Positions 1 to 6,633 of a stretch of 8,348 nucleotides of DNA are shown here, one piece after another. This DNA comes from UBA6078 sp964468685 (GTDB taxonomy: Bacteria > Desulfobacterota > Syntrophia > Syntrophales > UBA2210): assembly GCA_964468685.1 (NCBI GenBank), contig CAYXUH010000079.1, positions 1 to 8,348 on the forward strand, in the 5' to 3' direction. How positions within the stretch are numbered: position 1 is the stretch's first letter; each line of letters begins with the position of its first letter. The notes beneath the pieces were generated by a model that saw nothing but the letters and a program-made list of their open reading frames with translations, made no database searches and was not told where the DNA came from. Both the position numbers and the translations under genes were made by a program.

Positions 1-273
1 TCGAGAAACAGCACGACGATGAAAGCCCTGATGGAGGCCAACAAGATCAGGTCCAAGGATAAGATATATATTGGTCAGAAGCTGAAGTTATCTTCCGAAA
101 CCCCTGCCATACTTCAGGCCAAGCCGTTGGTGTATGTGGTGAAACGGGGGGACCGCCTGGAAGATATCGCCAGGAAGCACGGTACGACGATCCGGGCCTT
201 GATGCAGGTCAACAAGATCAAATCCAGAAACAGGATATATGTCGGCCAGAAGCTGAAGATGCCGTACGTGTAG
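1..273 (+). CDS. LysM-domain protein, C-terminal fragment (5' end outside window)
   Basis: The frame is open from the first base and ends at TAG 271-273, giving 90 visible residues. A complete LysM domain starts at YVVKRGDRLEDIARKHGTT and runs through the typical ALMQVNKI and YVGQKLKMP blocks to the C-terminus. Before it lies the second half of another LysM (ALMEANKI, YIGQKLKLS), joined by a short linker rich in Pro, Ala and Gln. LysM domains bind N-acetylglucosamine polymers such as peptidoglycan, so the protein probably acts in the cell envelope. The Met at position 19 is not the real start, because the LysM copy it sits in has lost its first half to the window edge. LysM pairs at a C-terminus are common in MltD-type lytic transglycosylases and in cell-wall peptidases, but the catalytic part is not visible, so the enzyme class is unknown. 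It has no evident functional link to the downstream operon. Confidence 0.85.
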   Translation, partial: SRNSTTMKALMEANKIRSKDKIYIGQKLKLSSETPAILQAKPLVYVVKRGDRLEDIARKHGTTIRALMQVNKIKSRNRIYVGQKLKMPYV

Positions 274-282
274 ATACTGTTT

Positions 283-335
283 AGTGTTGAATTTTTAATG
301 TTGAATTAAAAACTCAGCATTCAACATTCAACATT
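283..335. repeat. AT-rich nested inverted repeat (GTTGAAT/ATTCAAC), possible terminator
   Basis: AATGTTGAAT at 297-306 is exactly complementary to ATTCAACATT at 319-328, with a 12-nt loop. An outer arm, AGTGTTGAAT at 283-292, pairs with the second ATTCAACATT copy at 326-335 with one mismatch. Each arm therefore carries the 7-nt word twice. The repeat starts 9 nt after the LysM stop codon, so it may act as a terminator or transcript-end stabiliser. The stem is AT-rich and no clean T-run follows it, so a classical intrinsic terminator is not certain. It could also be a dispersed intergenic repeat. Confidence 0.55.
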
Positions 336-663
336 GTCTTTCGAATTCCCCGGAAGCCTCATAATAGAACAGCCCACCCCCATGTCCCCTTTAACTTCTT
401 CATCAGTTTATAATAAATGCTTTCTTCCTGAGTAATAATCAACAGTATCATGATCCCGAATACTCCCGGGATGACGATATCCAGTCATAACGCTTCAATG
501 ATTTTAGGTGTGACAGAGAGGTCTGTCTGAATTCCGCCTAAAATTCACATTTTCAGGCGATATACGTCGGAGAAAATCAGACAATTCTAAAAGTGTCCAA
601 TATCACGACTCGGCCTGCCAATAATCGCCTCTACCTACCCCATATTTTGCGGTCAAGATATTG
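336..663. other. Non-coding stretch with several small hairpins
   Basis: No convincing gene is seen on either strand. Three potential hairpins are visible. The first is ATCCCG 453-458 with CGGGAT 467-472, flanked by GACG and ATCCAGT, which recalls the small hairpin repeats dispersed in many proteobacterial genomes. The second is GACAGA 512-517 with TCTGTC 522-527, perfect with a 4-nt loop. The third is CGCCTAAAAT 535-544 with ATTTTCAGGCG 549-559, with one bulged base and a 4-nt loop. None is followed by a T-run. I recognise no riboswitch, tRNA or known regulatory RNA here. Confidence 0.5.
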
Positions 664-692
664 TTGACATACAAGGCTCCGTTTCCTATAAT
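664..692 (+). promoter_or_regulatory. Consensus sigma70-type promoter for the GMC-AOR-ligase-SCP2 operon
   Basis: TTGACA at 664-669 and TATAAT at 687-692 are both perfect matches to the housekeeping -35 and -10 hexamers, separated by the optimal 17 bp. They point towards the first gene of the operon. Transcription would start near position 699, leaving an untranslated leader of about 97 nt. No extended -10 TG is present and no operator palindrome overlaps the hexamers. A match this good suggests strong basal transcription unless a regulator outside the recognisable motifs intervenes. Confidence 0.8.
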
Positions 693-795
693 CCCTTTCA
701 GAAAAAGCAAGTTCTTATAAAATAAAAAGTTTTCTCTTCATATACTTTGCACACAAAGAAAGCTCTTATCAAATTTCATACAATGGGGGGTTGAC
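693..795 (+). promoter_or_regulatory. AT-rich 5' leader and ribosome binding site of the operon
   Basis: The region between promoter and start codon is rich in A and T, with a small hairpin (CTTTG 745-749, CAAAG 754-758). It ends in a run of six G at 785-790, five nt before the ATG at 796, which serves as an unusual G-only Shine-Dalgarno sequence. No known riboswitch fold is recognised and there is no upstream ORF with its own ribosome binding site. Confidence 0.5.
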
Positions 796-2496
796 ATGAA
801 AGCAGATTTGGGCCAGCGTGACTTTGATTTCGATTATGTCGTTATCGGATCCGGATTCGGGGGCAGTGTTGCGGCCATGCGCCTTTCCCAGAAAGGGTAC
901 AAGGTTGGAGTCATCGAGTCCGGCAAAAGATGGCATGCCGATGAGTTTCCCAAGAGCAACTGGAATGTCAAAAAATTTTTATGGTTTCCGAAAGTCGGCT
1001 GTTACGGCATTCAGCGGATGCATCTTCTGAGGGATGTGTTCATCCTGGCGGGGGCGGGTGTTGGCGGAGGAAGCCTCAATTATGCCAACACGATGTACAC
1101 TCCCCCCGATGTCTTCTTCGAGCGCGACACCATCAAGCGTCTGGGCGGAAAAGAAGAATTCCTGCCTTACTACGACATTGCCAAAAAAATGCTCGGCGTT
1201 GTTCCCAACCCTGTTTCTACACCGCAGGACGAACTCTTAAAAGAAACAGCCGCGGAAATCGGCCGTGAGCAGACCTACACCACAACGGATGTCGCCGTCT
1301 TTTTCGGCAAGGAAAAAATGCCTGCCGAAGATCCCTACTTCTTCGGCGAAGGGCCGGACCGCGTCGGATGCGAACTGTGCGGCGAGTGTATGACGGGATG
1401 CAAAAAGAACGGAAAGAATACGCTCGACAAGAATTATCTTTATTTTGCAGAGAAATTCGGAACGCAAATCTTTGCCGAGCAGAAGGTCTATGACATCATC
1501 CCGCTGTCGCCGGACGGTGATCAGGGGTATATCGTCAAAACCAAGAAGACCACCGGCATGTTGGGCCGGCTGGCCGGCAAGACTTTCAAGACCAAAGGCA
1601 TCGTCCTTGGCGCTGGCGTCATCGGCACGCTGTCCCTTCTGATGGAGCTTAAGCAGAATGGCCATCTGCCAAACATTTCCGACCATATCGGCGAATTTTC
1701 GCGTACCAACAGCGAATCCATCATCGGGGTCAAGGCGAAATCCAAAGACGTGGATTTCAGCAAGGGCGTCGCCATTACATCAAGCGTTCATCCCGATGAG
1801 AACACCCATATCGAACCGGTCCGCTATGGCATGGGCCACGACTTCATGGGATTGCTCACAGGCATCATGACGGAGGGCGGAGGCGTCCTGCCTCGCCAGG
1901 TGAAGGCGTTTTTCAATGCCTGCTTCCATCCCATCACTTTTTTGAGAGTATGCAATCCTGTCGGCTTCGCTCGTCGGTCCATCATTCTTCTCATCATGCA
2001 GACCCTGGATAACTATATCATCATCGAAAGAAAACGGAGACTCCTGTGGCCTTTCTCGCGCACATTGACGTCGTCATACGCTACGGAGAAAAAGAATCCC
2101 ACCTGGATACCCATCGGCTACGATTTCGGACGGCGTTTGGCTAAAAGAATGGACGGCGTCGCCTGCAATATCACGACGGAAAATTTGATGGACGCGCCGA
2201 TTACGGCCCATATCATGGGTGGCTGCACCATCGGGCAAGCCGGCGGTGACGAGGTTATCGACGAGGAAAATCATATTTTAGGTTATCAAAACATGCTGGT
2301 GTGCGACGCGTCGCAAATACCCGAGAATCTGGGCGTAAATCCGGCACTATCTATTTTAGCCTTTGCCGAGCGGGCGATGTCATATATCCAGCCGAAGAGC
2401 GGGAAGATCAGATATCTTAAAGCCGAGCAGGAATGGGGTGTAAAGGATTACCTGTCCAAGGAATCGAGGCATCAAACCCATCACGCAATCACTTAG
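796..2496 (+). CDS. GMC-family FAD oxidoreductase, cholesterol oxidase (ChoD)-like
   Basis: This 566-residue flavoprotein probably oxidises a hydrophobic alcohol to an aldehyde or ketone. The N-terminus holds the FAD Rossmann motif VVIGSGFGGS (15-24) with the ribose-binding Glu41, and the second GMC motif GAGVGGGSLNYANTM lies at 86-100. The GMC C-terminal domain carries the presumed catalytic pair His472 (AHIMGGC) and Asn515 (NLGVNPALS), matching the His/Asn pair of cholesterol oxidase. Residues 192-202 read CELCGECMTGC, a CX2CX2CX3C pattern followed by KNGKNTLDKNYL; a related Cys-rich block is, from memory, usual in the ChoD-like subgroup. There is no signal peptide. A hydrophobic stretch at about 379-410 could contact membrane or lipid substrate. 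The gene is first in the operon, 32 nt before the aldehyde oxidoreductase, which fits the order alcohol then aldehyde. True cholesterol oxidase activity is not implied, and in an anaerobe the flavin must pass electrons to something other than oxygen. Confidence 0.85.
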   Translation: MKADLGQRDFDFDYVVIGSGFGGSVAAMRLSQKGYKVGVIESGKRWHADEFPKSNWNVKKFLWFPKVGCYGIQRMHLLRDVFILAGAGVGGGSLNYANTMYTPPDVFFERDTIKRLGGKEEFLPYYDIAKKMLGVVPNPVSTPQDELLKETAAEIGREQTYTTTDVAVFFGKEKMPAEDPYFFGEGPDRVGCELCGECMTGCKKNGKNTLDKNYLYFAEKFGTQIFAEQKVYDIIPLSPDGDQGYIVKTKKTTGMLGRLAGKTFKTKGIVLGAGVIGTLSLLMELKQNGHLPNISDHIGEFSRTNSESIIGVKAKSKDVDFSKGVAITSSVHPDENTHIEPVRYGMGHDFMGLLTGIMTEGGGVLPRQVKAFFNACFHPITFLRVCNPVGFARRSIILLIMQTLDNYIIIERKRRLLWPFSRTLTSSYATEKKNPTWIPIGYDFGRRLAKRMDGVACNITTENLMDAPITAHIMGGCTIGQAGGDEVIDEENHILGYQNMLVCDASQIPENLGVNPALSILAFAERAMSYIQPKSGKIRYLKAEQEWGVKDYLSKESRHQTHHAIT

Positions 2497-2510
2497 CCGG
2501 AAGCATCAAT

Positions 2511-2524
2511 TTTCTGGAGGAGGA
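2511..2524 (+). promoter_or_regulatory. Strong ribosome binding site that fixes the AOR start
   Basis: TTTCTGGAGGAGGA ends four nt before the ATG at 2529 and contains a full GGAGG core. It settles the start codon: the frame stays open upstream to an ATG at 2433, but that would overlap the previous gene by 64 nt and lacks such a site. The same 14 bases recur before the next gene at 4410-4423. Confidence 0.8.
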
Positions 2525-2528
2525 AATT

Positions 2529-4409
2529 ATGGCAAACGGATTTATGGGAAAGATATTGAGGGTGAATCTGACAGCGGGTTCAATCGCTGAAGAAGCCTTC
2601 CCGGAAAATAAAATGAGAAAATTTCTCGGTGGCGTGGGAATCGCCACCAGTTATCTCTACGAGGAAGTCCCTGCAGGTGTGGACGCTCTGGGGCCGGAAA
2701 ACAAGCTCATCTTTATGACAGGTCCTCTCACCGGGACGGCGTCGGCCAGTTCGGCGAGATATTCTGTTGTCGCCAAGTCGCCTCTGACGGGCATCTGGGG
2801 TCATGGCAACTCCGGCGGCAACTTCGGCCCCATGATGAAAAGGAGCGGATATGACGGCGTCATCATTGAAGGCGTATCGCCAAAACCCGTTTATCTGGAG
2901 ATTACCGACGGCAGAGCGGCCCTCAAGAATGCGGACCATCTCTGGGGGAAGAGCGTCAATGAGACGGAGGACATCATCCAACAGGGGGCTCCGCGGAAGC
3001 CGATTCTGGCCTCCATCGGCCCGGGAGGAGAAAACCTTGTTCGTTACTCCGCCATCATGAACAATCGACATCGCGCCGTGGGCCGCTGCGGCCTGGGCGC
3101 CGTTATGGGTTCCAAAAAACTCAAAGCCGTCGTCTGTTCCGGCAAGGAGCGGATCGGGCTTCATGACCCGGAAGCGTTCAGGGAGGTTTCCAAGAAGCAG
3201 ATCGGCTACTTGAACGAATCGGTGCTCAAGGTGGGTTTTGAGGCGTTCGGAACAAATCTGGTCGCCGACATGGTCAACGCGCGGGGCGGGTATCCCACCC
3301 GGAACTGGCAGAGCGGCGTTTTCGATCAGATCGAGGAGATGAACGGCCAGGCCATGACGGAGAAGGTGTTGGTCAAGGAGCTGGCCTGCTTCAGCTGCCC
3401 TATCGCCTGCGGTCGTGGGACGGCCATCAAGGAAGGCAAATGGGCCGGACGGAGCGGCGAGGGGCCGGAATATGAAACCACGAACATGTTCGGCGCCTGC
3501 TGTGGCATTGCGGACATGAACGCGGTGACCATGGCCAATTACCTGTGCAACGATTACGGTCTCGATACCATTTCGACGGGGTCGACCATCGCCTTTGCCA
3601 TGGAATGCTATGAAAAAGGAATTCTCACCAAAGAAATGACGGGAGGAAAGGAAATCCTGTTCGGCGACAGCGATATCATCGTGGAGCTGGTTGAAAAAAT
3701 AGCCAAGCGGGAAGGCATCGGCGATCTCCTGGCGGAAGGGACGAAGGTCATGGCGGAAAAGCTCGGCGGCGGTTCGTCGGCATTCGCCATGAACGTGAAG
3801 GGTCTGGAGCTGCCGGCCTACGATCCCCGTGCCGCCAAGATTTGCGGATTGGGGTTCGTCACGGCAAACCGCGGTGGCGACCACATCACCGCCTTTATCG
3901 AAGCGCCGACGTTTATCGACGCCCCCATCCTGATCGTCGAAGAAAGCAGTATCGAAGACCCGCTCAATGCCAAACCGGAAGAAGCAAAGATTCTGGTGGA
4001 CATGGAGGACGCCCTGACGTCGCTCGACGCCCTCGGGGGATGTAAATTCATGGGGGTCCTTCTCAAAGCGGAAGACCTCGTCGACCTCATCAGGAGCGCC
4101 ACGGGATGGCAGGATTTCAGCACGGATGAATTCAGGAAATGCGGCGAGAGGATCTACAACCTCATCAGGGTCTACTGCAACCAGGGGGGCATCCGGAGAA
4201 AGGACGATGTGCTCCCCGAGCGGCTCATGAAAGAACCGCTGCCGAGTGGGCCAGCGGAGGGAATGGTCCTTGACGCGGATACGCTCGAGATGCTGAAGGA
4301 TGCCTATTACCGTTACCGGGGATGGAATCTGGAGGACGGCGTGCCTTCGGTGGCCAAGCTTCAGGAACTGGGTCTGAAGGAACTCATTGAGGATGTGAAA
4401 AAAATGTAA
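2529..4409 (+). CDS. aor: Aldehyde ferredoxin oxidoreductase (tungsten/molybdopterin family)
   Basis: The 626-residue product has the full length of the AOR family, which interconverts aldehydes and carboxylic acids with ferredoxin as electron carrier, in the cytoplasm. The N-terminal AOR domain opens with GFMGKILRVNLT and contains the molybdopterin-contact stretch GIWGHGNSGGNFGP (88-101) and the block NNRHRAVGRCGLGAVMGSKK (178-197). The [4Fe-4S] ligands are Cys287, Cys290 and Cys294 (CFSCPIAC) plus Cys505 (GGCKF), close to positions 288, 291, 295 and 494 of the Pyrococcus enzyme. EYET at 314-317 and His452 (RGGDHITA) match the active-site acid and histidine. Two Dxx-Gly style loops (DYGLDT, LDALGGC) are present. 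It lies between an alcohol oxidoreductase and an acyl-CoA ligase, so its natural partner reaction is probably aldehyde to acid. No ferredoxin-like or NADH-linking AOR subunit gene is next to it. BamB-type benzoyl-CoA reductase subunits belong to the same family but the neighbours do not suggest that role. Confidence 0.92.
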   Translation: MANGFMGKILRVNLTAGSIAEEAFPENKMRKFLGGVGIATSYLYEEVPAGVDALGPENKLIFMTGPLTGTASASSARYSVVAKSPLTGIWGHGNSGGNFGPMMKRSGYDGVIIEGVSPKPVYLEITDGRAALKNADHLWGKSVNETEDIIQQGAPRKPILASIGPGGENLVRYSAIMNNRHRAVGRCGLGAVMGSKKLKAVVCSGKERIGLHDPEAFREVSKKQIGYLNESVLKVGFEAFGTNLVADMVNARGGYPTRNWQSGVFDQIEEMNGQAMTEKVLVKELACFSCPIACGRGTAIKEGKWAGRSGEGPEYETTNMFGACCGIADMNAVTMANYLCNDYGLDTISTGSTIAFAMECYEKGILTKEMTGGKEILFGDSDIIVELVEKIAKREGIGDLLAEGTKVMAEKLGGGSSAFAMNVKGLELPAYDPRAAKICGLGFVTANRGGDHITAFIEAPTFIDAPILIVEESSIEDPLNAKPEEAKILVDMEDALTSLDALGGCKFMGVLLKAEDLVDLIRSATGWQDFSTDEFRKCGERIYNLIRVYCNQGGIRRKDDVLPERLMKEPLPSGPAEGMVLDADTLEMLKDAYYRYRGWNLEDGVPSVAKLQELGLKELIEDVKKM

Positions 4410-4423
4410 TTTCTGGAGGAGGA
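4410..4423 (+). promoter_or_regulatory. Ribosome binding site supporting a GTG start
   Basis: TTTCTGGAGGAGGA is repeated exactly from 2511-2524 and here runs on into another AG, so the purine tract GGAGGAGGAG spans 4415-4424. The GTG at 4429 follows after four nt. The strength and position of this site justify the non-ATG start for the ligase gene. Confidence 0.75.
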
Positions 4424-4428
4424 GCGCT

Positions 4429-6102
4429 GTGACCTATTCTGATAAACCCTGGCTCAAAAATTACAAGCTGGGCCCGTATAAACTCAAGGCGAGCTGCAAG
4501 CCCTATCCGGTAGAGCCGCTCTGGAAGGTTCTGGACAACGCTGCGGAAGCCGGGGGCGGCAGGACCGCCGTACAGCTCGGCGATCAAGCTATGTCCTATA
4601 AAGAACTGAGGGAGCAGGCCGACGCCCTGGCCTTTTCCCTGGTCGGCATGGGCATCCGGCGCGGAGACAGAGTTTGCCTCTTCCTGCCGAATTGCATCGA
4701 GTTCGTTGTCGGCGACTGGGGCATTATCAAGGCCGGGGGCGCCACGGTTCCCACGAGCACCATGAGGACGGACGATGGCCTCCTGCATGAATTGTCCCAG
4801 TCTGGCGCCCGGGCTGTCATCTGTTGTGAGGCCGATCTGCCGCGGGTCTTGGCGCTGAAAACCAAGACAGCTTTTGAGAACGTTATCGTCGTACCGGAGG
4901 TCGGGTCCGAAGGACTAAAAACCAAGACGCTTGGGGAAGGCGTTTTTGAATTCAAAAAGCTGATTCAGGAGAATCTTGGAAAAAAGGCAGTCGTGGATAT
5001 CGATCCCATGAACGATCTGTGCGAGCTGTCCTTCACGGGCGGCGCCACCGGACTGCCCAAAGGCGTCATGATCACCCACTTCAATCGGTATGCCAACCTG
5101 GTCCATGGGCTGGGCTGGATGATGGAGCCGCTCTCCCGCGGGATCATCGGTAAGTCATCGGTCTTCATCACCATTCCCCTGTTTCATTCCTATGGGCACG
5201 CCCTCATTCACATGGCGGCTTACTGGAGACTGAGGGTCATCATCGCGCCGGACCCGCGCAACATCGAAGACATTGTGAATACCATTAAAGAGTACCGCCC
5301 GTTTCTCATCCCCACCATTCCAACACAGCTCATGCGCATCGGCAATTACAAGATCGGCCGGGTGAACTGCCTTTTCTTTTCCGGATCGGCGCCCCTTCCC
5401 GATTCCGTGCGGGAGGCGGTGATGAAAGACATGGGCAATCCCATTGGTGAGGGATACGGGTTGACGGAGACATCCCCCATCGCGACCCTCAATCCATCGG
5501 CATTTTCCAAAATCACCGGCTTCATGTCCAAAGAGAAGCGCGGGCTCGGAGTTCCGGTGCCCGATACCGATTTTCGGGTCCTGGACCCCGCTACGGGCGA
5601 AGATGTGCCTTTTGGTGAAACGGGCGAAATTATCATCCGGGGGCCGCAGGTGATGAAGGGATACTGGCCCGATGCGTCCGGACTCGCTGAAGGCGGCTGG
5701 TTCCATACGGGCGACCTGGGCTACATGGACAGCGAGGGTTTTTTCTATGTGACAGACCGGATCAAAGACATGATCAACGTGTCTGGGTTAAAGGTTTATT
5801 CCACTAAGGTGGATGATGTGATCTTCCATCACCCCGGGGTCCAGATGGTGGTAACGATCGGCGTGCCCGACCCTGACAAAGAGGGAAGTGAGCGCGTCGT
5901 CGCCATTGTCAGGACGAAAGAGGAATTTTCCGGAAAAGTCACCGCCGAGGAGATCATCAATCTCTGCAGGGAGAAGCTTGCCCATTATGAAGTCCCGAAG
6001 GTCGTGATTTTCAAAGATGATCTGCCGATGACCGTGACGGGAAAGCTCTGGAAGAAGGAACTCCGGGAGGAGTTTAAAGATGTCCTCCGCAAGAAAGCAT
6101 GA
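4429..6102 (+). CDS. AMP-forming acyl-CoA ligase (ANL superfamily)
   Basis: The 557-residue enzyme should activate a carboxylic acid with ATP and CoA to acyl-CoA, AMP and pyrophosphate. The phosphate-binding loop is SFTGGATGLPKG (201-212), the A5 motif is EGYGLTETS (341-349), the adenosine-binding Asp is Asp429 (WFHTGDLGY), the hinge region is DRIKDMINVSG (443-453), and the C-terminal catalytic Lys is Lys539 (TVTGKLWKKELR). The N-terminal block PYPVEPLWKVLDNAA resembles long-chain or aromatic acyl-CoA ligases of Desulfobacterota, but the substrate cannot be deduced. The start is GTG, 19 nt after the AOR stop, with a strong ribosome binding site. Two details deviate from the usual family: Ala206 in the phosphate loop where Ser or Thr is normal, and VYSTKVDD where most members have a V-x-P-x-E-V-E type sequence after the hinge. 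In context it would take the acid made by the aldehyde oxidoreductase and commit it to beta-oxidation. Confidence 0.92.
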   Translation: MTYSDKPWLKNYKLGPYKLKASCKPYPVEPLWKVLDNAAEAGGGRTAVQLGDQAMSYKELREQADALAFSLVGMGIRRGDRVCLFLPNCIEFVVGDWGIIKAGGATVPTSTMRTDDGLLHELSQSGARAVICCEADLPRVLALKTKTAFENVIVVPEVGSEGLKTKTLGEGVFEFKKLIQENLGKKAVVDIDPMNDLCELSFTGGATGLPKGVMITHFNRYANLVHGLGWMMEPLSRGIIGKSSVFITIPLFHSYGHALIHMAAYWRLRVIIAPDPRNIEDIVNTIKEYRPFLIPTIPTQLMRIGNYKIGRVNCLFFSGSAPLPDSVREAVMKDMGNPIGEGYGLTETSPIATLNPSAFSKITGFMSKEKRGLGVPVPDTDFRVLDPATGEDVPFGETGEIIIRGPQVMKGYWPDASGLAEGGWFHTGDLGYMDSEGFFYVTDRIKDMINVSGLKVYSTKVDDVIFHHPGVQMVVTIGVPDPDKEGSERVVAIVRTKEEFSGKVTAEEIINLCREKLAHYEVPKVVIFKDDLPMTVTGKLWKKELREEFKDVLRKKA

Positions 6103-6138
6103 TCATAAGCTCAAACCATAGAAAGGAAGGTTTAAACA

Positions 6139-6630
6139 ATGTCCTTACCGTACTGTACACCGGAATGGCTGGAGGCTTTTGAAAAGGCATACAAGGCGAA
6201 CCCCAAGTTTGAGAATGACCTCAGGAAACTGACCACGACGGTTTACTTCAAGGTGCTTGCCGAGCCGAAGTGGGGAATCGATCAGACTATTCTCTTCGGC
6301 GCCGTGCTGGAATCCGGCAAACTCATAAGAACGGAATTTATCAGCGAAGAGAATGCCAGGAAAGTGGCCGACTTTATTCTTTCCGCCACGCCGATGGGGT
6401 GGAAGAGCATTCTTACGAAAAAGACGAAGTTTGTCACCGATTTCATGCTGGGAAAAATCAAGCTTGATCACGGCAGCAAGATAGGCGTCCTGGGTATTGC
6501 ACCACATTCCAACACGCTGGTAGATGCCATGACGCAGGTCGAACTCAGGTTTCCCGATCAGATGACCCCGGAAGAGGTAGAACAGTATCGGGCGCACATG
6601 AAGGATTTTCGGGTCAAGCTGGGGGTGTGA
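6139..6630 (+). CDS. SCP-2 sterol-carrier-like small protein
   Basis: This 163-residue cytoplasmic protein has the pattern of an SCP-2 lipid-binding domain: a helical N-terminus (TPEWLEAFEKAYKANPKF), a beta region around YFKVLAEPKW and ILFGAVLESGKL, then a helix and the block TDFMLGKIKLDHGSKIGVLG (100-119) that matches the place where SCP-2 domains read about a Gly-Lys-hydrophobic step before the last helix. SCP-2 domains bind sterols, fatty acids or acyl-CoAs in a hydrophobic tunnel and have no conserved catalytic residue. ATG 6139 follows AAGGAAGG (6123-6130) by eight nt, 36 nt after the ligase stop, so it closes the operon. It may present a poorly soluble substrate to the three enzymes. 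The family call comes from fold-pattern memory, not a strict motif, so it is less certain than its neighbours. It ends in a tandem stop, TGA TAG. Confidence 0.6.
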   Translation: MSLPYCTPEWLEAFEKAYKANPKFENDLRKLTTTVYFKVLAEPKWGIDQTILFGAVLESGKLIRTEFISEENARKVADFILSATPMGWKSILTKKTKFVTDFMLGKIKLDHGSKIGVLGIAPHSNTLVDAMTQVELRFPDQMTPEEVEQYRAHMKDFRVKLGV

Positions 6631-6633
6631 TAG

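Noticed and set aside
409..414. TATAAT in the intergenic region as another promoter
   Set aside because: No -35-like hexamer is found 16-18 bp upstream, and no gene follows directly.
359..451. 30-residue - strand ORF (starts MILLIITQEESIYYKLMKK)
   Set aside because: It has no well-placed ribosome binding site and no recognised similarity, and it lies within hairpin-rich non-coding DNA.
791..796. Second TTGACA overlapping the GMC start codon
   Set aside because: No -10 hexamer lies at a suitable distance downstream, and it sits inside the ribosome binding region.
2433..2528. N-terminal extension of the aldehyde oxidoreductase to an upstream ATG
   Set aside because: It would overlap the GMC gene by 64 nt and add residues unlike the family. 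The strong ribosome binding site at 2511-2524 points to ATG 2529.
2580..3884. 434-codon open frame on the - strand inside the aldehyde oxidoreductase gene
   Set aside because: The + strand encodes a complete AOR with all family motifs. The antisense product matches no family I know, and its length follows from the codon bias of the real gene.
5155..5706. 183-codon open frame on the - strand inside the ligase gene
   Set aside because: It is a shadow of the conserved ligase core and has no recognisable domain.
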